A DNA stretch of 64,000 bases from Phragmites australis (taxonomy: Eukaryota > Streptophyta > Magnoliopsida > Poales > Poaceae). The notes under the pieces were generated by a model. That model did not search any database. It was given only the letters and a program-made list of their open reading frames with translations, and was not told the origin of the DNA. The DNA is taken from contig NC_084923.1 of NCBI RefSeq assembly GCF_958298935.1, forward strand, positions 1,738,501 to 1,802,500, given 5' to 3'. The number at the start of each line of letters is the position of its first letter. The first letter of the stretch is position 1. Of the stretch, positions 11,358 to 23,226 are shown piece by piece. The position numbers and the translations under genes are program-made.

Positions 11358-13080
11358 AACAGTCAGTATTATAACAGATAGAATTAGATCTAAAATAGTA
11401 TCTAGGTTTAGTAGTCTGTACGGTAGAATATAAGTAATCTGGTTCCTTCGGTTCATAAAAATTCAAGTGACCTGTCTGTCTAGTCTATTTGATTGTTTGC
11501 TTGTTTCGTGTTTTCTACCGTACAGACAGTTTAGTTTCCTAGGTTCTGTGAGATTATAACTCCAAGGCGTCCCGAATGCCTACAGCTTCGATCGAGGACA
11601 TGCATCAACCATTGCCATATGAGTTTTTGTCGCTGGTTTTTCTGCTCTATAGTTTCTACTTCACCTCAAATGGTTCGATCCTAGTGGAGATCGCACGATT
11701 GAAATATGGAAAGGTCCTCGCTTGCTTCGACGATCAATGGGTCCAGCGTTTATACTATGTTGCTGGCACCTGTAAGCAGATAGCTCCAAAGCTACTATGA
11801 TTGTAAGCTAACTATTACATATACCGATAAGTAACTAGAGCTGTACGTAGCAAGTTGTACATAGCCATATGAATATCTCTACCTAGCTAGTATACATTAA
11901 CGCAAGTATACGTGCATGTACTTTGATCCCTCGCAATTTTGTTAAGCATTTACGATAATTTTGTTACAGCTTATCGTAACGGATGCATTCCAAGTTGTTC
12001 AAATTTATTATAAATACTCGTGGATTCTATCTAAAATATTATCTTTATAATTAATATATAAATATTTCAATATTTATATTTAATAAAACATCACCTTTAG
12101 TTTTATCCCAGATCACCTCACGACCGGTCCTGTCTATATCGAGGCCTAGTCACGGGTGATGGATCGAACACCTTACATCCCTGTCGAGTTTGACTCTGCC
12201 CCCACGTCCGATCCAACCTGACCTGCCGCTCCTCATCCCACTTTTTGTGGGACGCCAACATGCAAGCGCGCGCGGAAAATGTGGATGGCATTGCACCGAT
12301 CTGTTCCGGTTCCAATCGGGTGCATGCATCAGCGGACGACGTGCACGACCAGTCGTCCACCGCGGGCGTGGAATTCACGCCATTCTCACGGGAAAACTGC
12401 GCCGGCGGAGGTAGTGGACGTCGAACCCCCGCGGCACTGCCCACCAGCAATCGGAATTCAGTGTCGCCGTTTGACACTTGGACAACTCGCGCGCGTCACC
12501 GTCGTAGATTCTCTGCCTGACTCTCCTGACAAAGAGGTTAATCGTGGCGTTAAGCAGGGTCGATTTGGTCGAATCCATCATGGAATGCTAATTAAATAAT
12601 GCTACAGTCGACAGTAACTCAGTGATGTAATTCGCATGCTGGTCTTTATTCTCAACCTACGCGCGATGAAAAGGTGCAAAGGCACACCAATTCATGAACA
12701 CTTCGCCATATGTTTTGTGCTGGTCGATCGATAGGCAAACAATCCACATTTTGTCTGCTTGAGTCCAGCGGTCAGCTGATTGAGCAGAGCTCCAAGCCAT
12801 CTAAAAAGGATATAAAAAATGCTCGAAATATCAGAGAACACTCATGCTGCTTTGCGGACATGTAAATAGTTTAGCGAGCGAGCTACAGCAAGCAAACTCT
12901 TATCTGTTGCTGAAAAGAACCTTTTTTGATCGATGACGCAACCCTTGAGGAATCATGGCTACCGATGTAGTCAAAGATTTTTTAAGAAAATAATTATATA
13001 AAAAGCACAATGTAGATAAAAAAAACTTTATCTTTTTTATTCATCTGCGCTTATAATGAGAGATTTTGCTCTATATATAT
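11356..13080. other. Intergenic, no supported gene
   Basis: Short frames at 11576-11800 (plus) and 12118-12600 (both strands) have no recognisable domain. The latter lies in a GC-rich patch whose composition resembles retroelement coding sequence, but no motif confirms this. Confidence 0.4.
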
Positions 13081-13464
13081 CGAGACAGATACGCATTCGG
13101 TTAACACTCTCACACTTCTCGTAAAATGTATATGTCTCATCGAAAATCCCTAAAAAAACTAGTGAAAAAATTACGAGAAAGAGTACATTGCTCGTGATAT
13201 GGTCATACGAATTAGAGTATACACATGAGTATCCGATGTTCATATAGACTTGAGTGGGGTTACAACGGCTAGTTTGTGAGAGTGTAGTCATCGGATGATC
13301 CGATACTAGTACTATTGTTCTCACCGGATCATCCGGTGTTAACAACTTTTCAAAGCTGTTGGGTTAACGGCTAGTGTATGGTTTTAAGGTTATAAATACC
13401 TCTCTACTCAGTCATTTGAGTGTGCTGGAGTTCAGAGAAATTCATATACACCTAAGAAGACATC

Positions 13465-13751
13465 CACTACTACAAAATATGTCTTATATGCTGGTCTATC
13501 ATTACCAGTTCAACAAAATTCGGCACTGATACAATTAGCACTACCGGCCCATTAAAAAAATAACATCACTGTCGGTTCTTAAAATCAACCGTCACTTATG
13601 ATTGATATTCATTGTCGGTTCATAGCGTCAACCGGCAGTGAACAAAGTTCCGGACCCGATTTTTCCATTGTATCCATTTAATCACTATCACGTTCGCTCC
13701 TTCCACCACCCAACTTAAAAAATCCAAGTTTGCTAGCCTTATCTACTCCAC

Positions 13752-13793
<42 letters not shown>

Positions 13794-14522
13794 AGAAGGT
13801 GAGAAAGGAGAGAGAGTGTCGCTGGCCCTCCTCCTCCAACGGCCTCCAGCCGAGTGCTGCTCCGGCCGAGCTCCTCCTCCGGCCTACGCGTGACTACTCT
13901 GATCTCCCCCTCCTCCTCCAACGGTCGGATGCCTCCTCCAACAGAGCGCCTCCTCCATCCCGCGCGTGACTCCTCCGGTCACGCCCTCTTCCTCCAATGG
14001 CTGGACCCCTCCTCTGGCCAAGCACCTTGGGTCGAGCACCTCCTCCAGTCGAGCGCGCGCCTCCTCCTCCTCCGGTTGCATGCCTCGTCCTCCAACGGCC
14101 GAGCCCCTCCTCTCCGGCCGAGCACCTCCTCCGACCGTGCCCTCCTCCTCCGATTCGGCCGTCACACGGAAGAGCTCGATCCGGCGACCAAGGCTCCATT
14201 GTGCTATGCTGAGGTGGTGGCCTTCGCGCCACCGTGTGCTGTGCTGTGGCGGTGGCCTTTGTGCCACCGTGTGTTGTGTTGTGCTGTGCTGTGGCGCCAC
14301 GGTGATGGGATCGGAGCGACACGGTGAGGTCCGGTGACGGCACGACGGGATGATTTTTTTCCTTTTCTTTTTTTTTGTTCGGGGAAGAAGGCTTCACTGC
14401 CGATTCTAAAACATCGGTAGTGATGTTATTCCACCTTTCACTACCCGATATGTACTGCCGGTTGAAAACTGGCACTGTAGCTAGTTTATCAGCCGGCATT
14501 GATGGATCATTCTGTAGTAGTG
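13465..14522. mobile_element. Non-autonomous CACTA (En/Spm) transposon, 1,058 bp
   Basis: The element begins CACTACTACAAAATATG and ends CATTCTGTAGTAGTG, whose reverse complement begins CACTACTACAGAATG. It is flanked by the 3-bp target duplication ATC (13462-13464 and 14523-14525). Sub-terminal copies of ACTGTCGGTT, CAACCGGCAGTGA and CACTACC-like motifs are as expected for transposase-binding repeats. The interior holds a (GA)n tract and a GC-rich block of about 550 bp with frames on several strands but no transposase. Those frames (up to 201 residues on the minus strand) are low-complexity and are not reported as genes. Confidence 0.9.
13754..13792. repeat. (GA)n microsatellite inside the CACTA element
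   Basis: About 19 GA dinucleotides in a row, followed by a purine-rich shoulder. Confidence 0.9.
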
Positions 14523-15242
14523 ATCCAAGCCACCAAAGTGCTTAAAGTGACTATCCAAGGTGATTAAGTACAAGATTAGTGAGTGATTAGTGCTTATAGG
14601 CCTAGAGAGTGAGTTGCTAGGTGATTGTTGCCTAGAGAGTGGATCAAGGAGTGATCCAACAGTGTATCTCTTGGTACGCCGGTACCTTGGAGTCTTGGTA
14701 ACTCGTCGGCAAGCTTGTTGACCCTCTGACTTGATGTGGAGCAGCGGCAAGTCGATTGTGCAGGGACACAGAGACCCTTGCCTTTGTGGCTCAAGCTCCA
14801 AAGTGATCACGACGATAAGGAACCGGAAGAGAGGCTAATGGTGAGATCTTATCTTGGTGGCTCGATGGCTCATCCGGGTGGAGGCCTTATCTTTGTGACT
14901 TGGTGGCTCAAAAGCCGTGACCGGGTGCCGACCGAGAGCATATCCTTTGTGGAGCTCCAACGCGAACTAGTGGTGGTATTCATGCCATCGATACTACGAT
15001 AGAAAAAATCCGTGTGCCTTATTTTCTCTCTCTAGCTTATTTATGTTTTCGCATTTAATTACTTTCAATTTACCTTCTTAGATAGGTTACAAGCGCTTTG
15101 ATCGGTAGAGTAGACACACTAGATAAACCTAGAGTATATTTATATAGAAATAAATATAGGTTTATCTTGTGTTATTTTTGAAGCCGAAATAGTTTGAAGT
15201 GTCCTAATTTACCCCCCTCTTATGACGTCACCGATCCCTACA

Positions 15243-17955
15243 GCGACGCGCGGTGGCAGGGCCACATGCAGTTGGCCTGGCGGCCAGCAGGGCATGGTGG
15301 CGTGGGACTTCGGCGTGCAGTATAGGGCGCCCACAAGAGCTTCACAAGGGGCTCCAGTCCTCTTCTTTGACGAGTGGCAGCAGGAAGACGCCCCATGTGG
15401 CATGGGGTGCAGAATCTTGGTGGCTGTTGTGATGGCAGTTTGGCGACGCAACACGTCGGCAGCAGGGGTTCCCGACCCGCAACAGGCAGGGCGGTGCCTT
15501 CAGGTGCGCCGGTGTGCGCACATGGCTGCACAAAGCCCGCTTCGAGTGGTGGCACATGAGCGCGGTCGTCATGGCCGTGAGTAGTATGGCTTGGTTGTTG
15601 TGTTGCGGGCACGATCATATGGCACACATAGTGTCGGAGACCAAAAAGGTCAAGCATTGTCGATAGATAATATGAACCATGGCCATGACCAGCGGCAAGC
15701 ACTTGCCGCAAAAAAAAAACTATCTACAGAGGTTCTACCAATCCAATCAAATCCATCTACCACGAGTGGGATCCGGTAAGGATCAAGAACAACTTACCGT
15801 AACATGTTCATATCATGGTAAATTCATGCCGTGTAGAGCATATAGGTTAGGCCATGACCTACCCATTCAATGACGATATCGATACAGAACAGATCGGGTG
15901 CCGACAGATTCGTTCCACTAGCTTGATCTCCGGTAGAGCTTCGTACTGATAACATGTTGATGAACCATTACTACCGGTATAATCTAGATATCCTTCCAGA
16001 AAACAATCATACAAATGATACACAATATAGGAGGGAATCTTTCTTTCTTTTATTCATCTGTATTTATAATAATGGATTCTACCATATATATATAATACCA
16101 AAAACTATTAAAAAATATAATTAAATCTTTCAAGATATCGAAACGACCCCACCTTAGATTATAAAACTCTAGGTTTCTTAGCAGCAACAACTTGTCGGTT
16201 TTTCTGTAAGGAACTGCTGTGGATAAACAACACAAAAGAGCAGCCTCGCGATAACTTAGTTTTCAAAAAATGAACTGTGACGTACTACTAATCTTTTGTT
16301 GCATCAGACAAGCTAGTGCCCAGCATTTTTCTTGGGATAATTGTATGGCCATACTTGGAATATCTTGGAGTCCACAGGTTTGGTATTTGCCAAATTAGAT
16401 TTCAGTGGCTACTGTATGCAAACCATACGAATCATGCTTCTAACTACAATAATTTTGTGTGGCCAGAAAATTGGCTTACATATGCTCAACCGTAAAATAC
16501 TATTATGCACGATGGCCCATCAAAGACAGCCAACGCATGAAAAGGGTGAAACGGGAAGCTCGGTTTGCACGAATGTCTCTCCTTAAGCACTCGGGAAGAG
16601 ATAACAACTTTAGAGAGAATTATTATTAGTAGATCACAAAGGAACTTCAGAGTTCAGGTTTACTTTTGGAGCGAACCAATCACCAATCTTCAGAGTCCAT
16701 GTTACGTTGCACGCCTTTCTCTCACCTATCACCACATAGTCTGACTCTTTGGCCTTAACATACTTTACTATAGATGATTTTGATTTGACATCTAATAAAA
16801 GAACGGAGCGTAGCGAGTTAGCTTGTAAGACGCAAAATTTTGATCGGACCAGTCTACGTCCAAGATGACAACTTGTTCTCTTGGATACACGAAAATGAAG
16901 TCGAAAGATATAAAATACTGCCCTCAGTTTATCACAATCCGTCATGCAAAGGAAAAGACGAAACCCTTTCAGGCATGCATGGCCTGCTTCAGTCCAACTT
17001 GGCTTCTTGGCGATGGCTTTAACCGATCGTGACGGGGCAACGTACGTTCATCAGAGCTCACTAATGTTATCGCAATGTGGTGCAACCTTGTTCTGAATTT
17101 ACGTCCAATTATTATCAGTGGAAACTAGATGATCGGTAGTTTGGCGTCCTATATATCACCTTCAAAGAGCAAACCTTAATTATCACCAGTATTAAAGAAA
17201 CTAAGAGATGTGACATGTACTTATTGATCATCTGAAGAGGAAAATGACATGAACAATGGGATCGCAATTCATTTCCTCTCTTGACGTGTTATAACTCGTA
17301 ATAAACGCGACATGATGTTTTTGATGAATCATGGATACTGGCCGGCCGGTTTTCAGCGAACCGGTTGCCAGCACTGAGCCGAAATTGTTAGAGTATATAC
17401 GGTAAAAGATCATCTTTCAACAGAAATCGCTCGGCCCCGGGAACGGAGCCATGTCCTGAGCAAACCTGAACCATTCGAACCACGGGCAGATTCTCCAAAA
17501 TCTTGCTCCGATGTGCAGGTGGCTCCAGATTCTCCTTGCAGGAATCATCCGCGTCGCAAGCATCCAGCAAGAACGCTGTGCCGTTCTACTAGTACTAGTA
17601 GATACCAACGGCACTGTGAATCTACGGCGAAAAGCTCAAAGCAGGACGGGACATAACTCTCACGCACAAGGACACCAACATGACAATTCAGGCTGTTTCT
17701 GAAAGGAGAAGTTTCACCGAAGAATGGAAGGATGCTGCGCGAGAGGACCCACAAACAAAATGATGAGACCATGAGAGCCGTGCGAGAGCCGAGAGGACGG
17801 TGGAGGGGCGGAAATGATTGGGGGGCGGACGTGGACTCTTTTGGTGCCGCGCCAGATCGGAACAAGCCATAAAGCGGCTGAGGATTCCGACCTTTTTTTT
17901 TATATCCTAGAGTCGAGTACTCAACCGAATCAAATGCTCTCTATTTGCTGAGGAA
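15243..17955. other. Retroelement debris and unassigned DNA
   Basis: The section 15243-15590 is GC-rich with overlapping frames of 120 and 157 residues on opposite strands, and no domain was recognised in either. At about 15937-15960, TTCGTACTGATAACATGTTG resembles a decayed minus-strand primer-binding site (usual GCTCTGATACCATGT). The following 15960-16110, with a TATTTATAATAATGG motif, looks like part of a copia LTR. From 16250 to 17955 nothing was recognised. Confidence 0.4.
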
Positions 17956-17958
17956 GTG

Positions 17959-19026
17959 ACTGTTTGTTTTAGCTGAAGATTGTGAAAAATAGTTTATAGA
18001 TTGTGTATTGTAAGAAGCTGAATTGTAAAATCTGTATTGTAAAAGCTGAAGTGTGGATTATTACAACTAGTGCATCAACCCGTGCGACTGAACATGCTAG
18101 AAATTTAGCTTACGACCGAATTGTAGATATTTATATTAATAATGGTTGTATGCTAAGATACATCAACTATTTATATTTAAATATTAGAATGTAAAATATA
18201 AATATAATTTTTGTTCATAATATTGGAATCATGTTTATTATTTGTGAATAGATCTAATTTATAATTTTTATTTTATGTGTTATGCAAATTTATTTTTATT
18301 TGTTTCTTGATTTTTTGAAATTATTATTATTTTTAATGTCATCACCATATCTCATATTATTTTTTTAAATGCATTGTAAATTTATTATTATTTTTAATGT
18401 CGTCACCGTATCTCATATTATTCTTTTTGAAATGCATTATAAATTCTTTAATATTATTTTTGTGTGATAATTCATAATATGTTTGTGTTTTATTGTTTTA
18501 ATTTTGTAATATTTGATTATAATTGATTTGAAAAAGTGTGTTGATTGCTAACGTAACTAAGTTAGAGTTTGCTAATGGAATCTTGTTGGACAAATGATAT
18601 CTATAATAAAAAAGTAAGGAAATACAAGGTAAGAAATAGTCTTTGAGCTGGACTCTATGATTTATTTTTTTAATCTTCTATATTATTTCATCTGGTTGTT
18701 GATCTATAGTTACAGTTAGTCAATCAATTAATTCGACGGTTAGATATTTTACTTTTTTATGAGAATTTTTAGGATTTTCTTAAGATTAACATGGAGGCAC
18801 CAAAAGGAGTCTCCAATTAGTAAATATAAAATTTGGTGAAAAACGGATTGTTGTATTGCTACAATTTGCGTATTGGATTGTAACAATATGCGTATTGAAT
18901 TGTAATAATCTAGTTTTTACAAACAACTGTTTGTTTCAGCTTTTAGATTAAGATAACAATTCAACTGTTTATTTCAACTTTTGAATTTTAATTACAATCC
19001 AATTTTTACAATTCGAAACAAACAGA
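17959..19026. mobile_element. Cluster of AT-rich MITE-like elements with CTGTTTGTTT ends
   Basis: CTGTTTGTTTTAGCTGAAG at 17960 and CTGTTTGTTTCAGCTTTTAG at 18937 face the complement TTCGAAACAAACAG ending near 19025. The short right-hand piece (about 18937-19025) is a complete small fold-back element. The left piece (17960-18070) seems to pair with ATTGTAATAATCTAG near 18900, implying that about 800 bp of AT-rich sequence was inserted between. Boundaries are approximate. Confidence 0.5.
18321..18441. repeat. Two-copy tandem repeat, 61-bp period
   Basis: TTATTATTATTTTTAATGTC, then TCACC and TATCTCATATTAT occur at 18321-18360 and again at 18382-18421 with only two A/G differences. A third partial copy of the AATGCATT linker follows. 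Confidence 0.85.
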
Positions 19027-19317
19027 ACCGAAATTGTATATGGTGCTAAGCTTGTTGAGTGATTGTAACAGACCTGTATTGCTCGGGTCCCGGCCATTCA
19101 TCCCTCTGCCTCTGTCCTCTCACCTCTCGGCCACACCACATAGCAAAAGAGAAGGCAGGCACGGCCGAGGCCCGGACAGGAGGAGAGTCGATAGTACCAG
19201 TCACAGCTGACCTGAGGTGGACACTTGCCATCTGCCACAAGCCACAACTAGCTAGTCCGGTCGCACCTCGACCACTGCTGCGCTTGGGACCAACGCTAGC
19301 TGCCGGCCTGCCGCTGG

Positions 19318-19325
19318 TATTTATC
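19318..19325 (+). promoter_or_regulatory. Candidate TATA box of the HIPP gene
   Basis: TATTTATC lies in an otherwise GC-rich stretch about 235 bp before the start codon, a reasonable place for a core promoter. It is the only TATA-like sequence in the preceding 200 bp. Confidence 0.4.
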
Positions 19326-19559
19326 AGTGGCGCGCTTGGCCTCCCACTCCCGAACTCCCTTTGCCTCTGTTTGTTGCTGCGTGTTGCGGCACGCTCGCCT
19401 AACATTTCATTGGCTTCTCCTCCCGATCCAGTGCCGCTGTGTATCGCGCTGCTTGGGGGAGCCGTTTTGACGTCCGAGCTCTTAATTCCTTCTCGTCTTC
19501 AGTGTCGGTGTTGCTCACTCCTGTCCTACCCTTCTCTGCGTGCCTGACCGGCCAGAGAC

Positions 19560-20535
19560 ATGGCGAAGGTGAGGCTTCGCGTTGTTTCTTTTGGAAGGGT
19601 TTTGTATGCTTTAGGATACAAGATTGACTTCTTTTCTCTGCACTTTCGCTCTCTGTTCAGGTGTTAGTTTTTGTAGATTGCGTTGGTCGCACATCCTTCC
19701 TTCCCCTGTTCGGAGCCAGAGTAAAACTAATTGACTCTGTCTGACGCACTGTTCTTCATGTGCAGAAAATTGTGGTGAAGCTGGATTTGCATGACAACAA
19801 GGACAAGCAGAAGGCCATGAAGGCCGTCTCTGTGATTGTCGGTACGTATCTATCACCCACTGTGTTGAGTCTGATCCATCAATGATCCATCCATCAACCT
19901 CTGTTCACGTTTCTGAGCATTTTGGCTTGTGATAAGGCATTGACGCCATATCGGTAGACATGGCATCACACAAGATGACGGTGATTGGCACGATGGACCC
20001 GGTGAACGTGGTGAGCAAGCTGCGCAAGTCGTGGGCGGCGCACATCGACTCTGTCGGCCCGGCCAAGGAGCCAGAGAAGAAGGAAGAGAAAAAAGACGGA
20101 GAAGGCAAGAAGGAAGGCGAGGCCAAGAAGGAAGAGGGAGACAGCAAGAAGGAAGGAGACGGCAAGAAGGAAGAGGGAGACAGCAAGAAGGAAGGTGATG
20201 GGAAGAAAGATGGCGACGGCAAGAAGGAAGGTGACGGCAAGAAGGAAGGTGACGGCAAGAAGAAGGAGGACGGCGACGATGGCAAGAAGGACGAGGCGGC
20301 GGGCAAGAAAGAGGAAGGCGGCAGTGAGAAGAAGCCCGCCGCGGTGGCGCCACTGCCTATGCCACTGCATCATCTACCACCGCAGTATATGAACATGGTC
20401 ACGGCGGACTACATAAACCAGTACCGCCCGCTGCCACCGCCGCCGCCGGCGGCCTACCCGTACGTGCCGCCCCAGTACTACTACGCGCGGAACATGAGCA
20501 TGGAGGAGAACCCCAACTCCTGCGCCATATGCTGA
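19560..20535 (+). CDS. HIPP: Heavy-metal-associated isoprenylated plant protein (HMA domain, CaaX box)
   Basis: Three exons: 19560-19568, 19766-19841 and 19937-20535, joined by GT-AG introns, give 227 residues. The tiny first exon codes only MAK, a layout shared by many HIPP genes. Residues 3-66 form an HMA ferredoxin-like fold ([45 protein letters not shown]). The usual CxxC metal loop is replaced by HDNKDKQK (residues 12-19), so classical metal binding is unlikely. Residues about 75-150 are a Lys/Glu/Asp/Gly-rich repeat with KKEGDG units, followed by a His/Pro/Tyr-rich region. The last four residues, CAIC, are a farnesylation CaaX signal that should tether the protein to membranes. Related grass HMA proteins are targets of rice blast effectors; whether this one is cannot be told. 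Confidence 0.95.
20085..20300 (+). repeat. In-frame GGCAAGAAGGAAGGTGAC-type coding repeat of the HIPP gene
   Basis: Imperfect 18-bp and longer units code for KKEGDG and KKEEGDS about eight times. The reading frame is kept throughout, so expansions would lengthen the acidic and basic linker without breaking the protein. Confidence 0.85.
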
Positions 20536-22004
20536 AGGGCTCCGGCCGCTTTCTTGCGCTGCATGAGGTAGGCGTACGTACGTACGTGTTCCATCCATGT
20601 GTACATCCGCCGTATTTTTATTTTTATGAGAAAAAAGCACTAGTTTGCGAGTCCAAACTAGTAGTACGAACGTAAATCTGTAACTGAATTTTGTGTTGCT
20701 ACGTACCGGGGTGACTGGTGAGTAGCACTACTGCATCATCTTTTTCTTTGAAGCAAAGATAGCAAGAACCAGAAAGAGGTTGGTCATTGGGGAGAGGAAT
20801 ATGCGGTCCATGAAGGGTGAGAGGTCATGCACGCATGTGGGGGCTGTTCAACTCTGCTTTCTAGCTAGGATCATCAGCGCCACAATAATCAAATCTTGGC
20901 ATTTTGTCAGGCACTCGTAGATAGATGCATGTGTGCTACTGACGAGTGGCGATGTACAAATCGATTGATATTGGTATTTCATAATTTCGGACCATATTTC
21001 TTTCGAGAGAAAAAAATCGGACCAGACATGGAAATTTGGAGTTGGTGGAGGAGATCTCCGAGCCGTACAATTCTAGTCTGTGGGAATCAAAATGATGGCC
21101 ATCTGACAAGCTGGATGCACTACACTTTGTTCTTCGTCGACTCATGTTTGACAGATAAACCTGGCATTAGATTTTCCTTTTGCTGAACGTGTTGTTTGAA
21201 TTCAAACGGGACTGGAAGTTGTCGGTAACTTTGGATTCCCATAGGATTAGTTGAAAAACTACTCAGACATCTGAACCATCTGCTTAATTCTGGCATGAGA
21301 ATAAGAATGTAGAAAATCACGACAAAAATGAAAAGTGATCATGATAATGCAGCAGCAAGAAGCATGCACGCCGACGCATCTGAAAGGAGTGCTGAAGTAA
21401 TAATTTGGAAGATGTCGTCAGATATTGGCGCCGTGAGGTAATCCACGCGTTTGACACGTCTCTCTCCTGGCTACGCAACGCAGGCAGGCTACCTAAATCA
21501 CTTGCTCTAATCCACCACCATTACGGCGTTGAAGAACAACAGAGTAGCTCGGCAGTCGGCACCCATGAGCAAAAGGCCCTCCGCTTTCAAGAGAAAGAAG
21601 CATCCATAGAAACGTTTTGAAATCTAGTAGAAAAATTGCAGCAATGCCTGCCTTTTTCTCATGTATTATCACCAAACTTTTGCCACTAAACCGAACCATA
21701 ATGAATAGTGGATTACCAGTCGGCCAACACTTCATTGCACGTTGGTTTTAGAACCTTGCGAATCCACAATAAAAAAAAAGGGGTTACACAAAAGTAGGCT
21801 TTTGTGAGCTTAAGCCAACCACAACTTGAAATCTACAACACTTTTGTTTATGATGAGGAAGCAACAAAATATGGTACGATCACCAGGGCTGTGAAAAGGT
21901 AGATAGAATTTTAATTTCCAACCTGACAAGAGTTGTTTAGTCGAGTGGCGGCTGTGACGTCGCATTTGCATGTGCATCTGCAGTTTGCGGCCAGCCACTC
22001 TCTT
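20536..22004. other. 3' flank of the HIPP gene and unassigned DNA
   Basis: The 3' UTR probably runs to about 20.7-20.8 kb; it includes an alternating GTAC run at 20573-20587. Short frames further right show no recognisable domain. Confidence 0.4.
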
Positions 22005-22013
22005 TTTTTAAAA

Positions 22014-23217
22014 GGGTAAAATACAACTCAAATTTATCCAACTGTATCATTTAAATTTACAAACTCTGAAAATATTTTTTTAGGTTATTAATATTGTCAA
22101 ACTGTGTCAATCAGATCCATACCGGTTTAGAAGGGTCTTGACACTGATATGACATACCACGTAGTGCCTGTAAACCCTTTTTATATTTAGATCTGTGTAG
22201 CCTCTCTCTGAATTTGTTGGGTTAAGACCCATTGTACCGATTCAACATTTTGACTCTGGTCAAAATTGAAACAAGAGAGGAAGGGGTAGCGTTGAGCGGC
22301 GATTGACCGGCTCCCCGACGGTGATTGGCGGCGGGGCTCGGTCAGGGAAGGGTACTAGGAGCACTAGCACACAATAGGAACCAATTTGGGGTCTTGACGG
22401 TGCCATGCAGAGAGGGGAGCACGACCGACGGTGAGGGAAAGCATCGGCAGCTATTGACGACTCAGGCGAGCTTCGTCGGTAGCAACACGACGAAGGCCAG
22501 GTCGGCGATGGGCTTGAGCCAAACAGGGACACGCACGAGGATCCTTAGACAGAGGGAAAGCTCATTACAGGGCTCTTCGGCTTGGAGGAGGGCTAGAGCG
22601 GCGGGTCGACGATGAGGCGTGGAGGACGGCAATCCGAGGCGGGGAAGACGGTCGCCAAGCTTGATTCCGCTGGGGAGGAAGTGAATCCGGTCGGGAACTC
22701 AAGGGAGGGGACGGAGAGGGAACTCCTATGAGCTTCCCTTAGGGTGGCTGTGGAGGAGGAGGGCACACGGTGGCGGGATTGTGACAACAGCAGCGGAGCT
22801 CGTGGTGGGGATGACGATCGGGAGGAGAAGAAGATAGAGTTCTAGCCGGGAGCGTCTTATGGGATAGTAAGCAACAGAAGGATGAGGGCATCTCAACTTT
22901 TTGCACGGGGGAGCTCCGCTTGGCAGGTCGTCGACATCCACATGGCAATTAAGCTCTGCACGCGATCTGAAGGAAGAGGGAGAGAGAGGGAGGAGGCTAA
23001 CAGATGAGAGGGAGGGAGGAGAGAGGCCACGTATGTACCGTCTTTGTCACGTAGGCACCACATAGCATGCCATGACAGCGTCAAGACCCCCTCTGAGCTG
23101 GTTTGGACCTGATTGACACGGTTTGATAATGTTCATAGTTTAAAAATGCACTTTCAGAGTCCGTAAATCTAAATGACACATCAGAATAAGTTTAAAGATC
23201 ACCAATATATTTTAGTC
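22014..23217. mobile_element. Mutator-like element, 1,204 bp, candidate Pack-MULE
   Basis: Long inverted ends of roughly 150-170 bp are visible. The left TTTAAATTTACAAACTCTGA matches the complement of the right as TTTAGATTTACGGACTCTGA, and the left AACTGTGTCAATCAGATCC matches AACCGTGTCAATCAGGTCC. Exact 9-bp direct repeats TTTTTAAAA flank it (22005-22013 and 23218-23226), the length made by Mutator transposases. No MURA transposase is present. The interior, 22260-23080, is far more GC-rich than the ends, which is typical of MULEs that carry captured host gene pieces, but the source gene was not recognised. Confidence 0.85.
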
Positions 23218-23226
23218 TTTTTAAAA

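Larger units (their letters stand above)
13200..15242 (+). mobile_element. Copia-like LTR remnant of the CCGGA-motif type, interrupted by a CACTA element
   Basis: The left part contains CCGGATCATCCGGTGTTAAC and a TATA-like GGTTATAAATACC at about 13388. It then breaks at the CACTA element (13465-14522) and resumes at 14523 with ATCCAAGCCACCAAAGTGCT. The right end reads TTTACCCCCCTCTTATGACG and then CCGATCCCTACA, matching the LTR end CGGTCCTACA deduced for the copy whose edge is at 57841. The left boundary is not resolved and no internal coding region is attached. Assignment to Ty1/copia comes from general resemblance to grass LTR ends. Confidence 0.6.

Noticed and set aside
13854..14499. Long overlapping frames (138-201 residues) on both strands
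   Set aside because: They lie wholly inside the GC-rich core of the non-autonomous CACTA element and are low in complexity (Gly, Arg, Ser, Pro), with no conserved motif.
15222..15711. Frames of 120 and 157 residues on opposite strands
   Set aside because: No family motif, and flanked by retroelement remains. They may be non-coding or part of an unrecognised element.
19853..20373. Minus-strand frames of 133-166 residues opposite HIPP exon 3
   Set aside because: Ser/Pro/Leu repeats produced by reading the KKEGDG coding repeat backwards.
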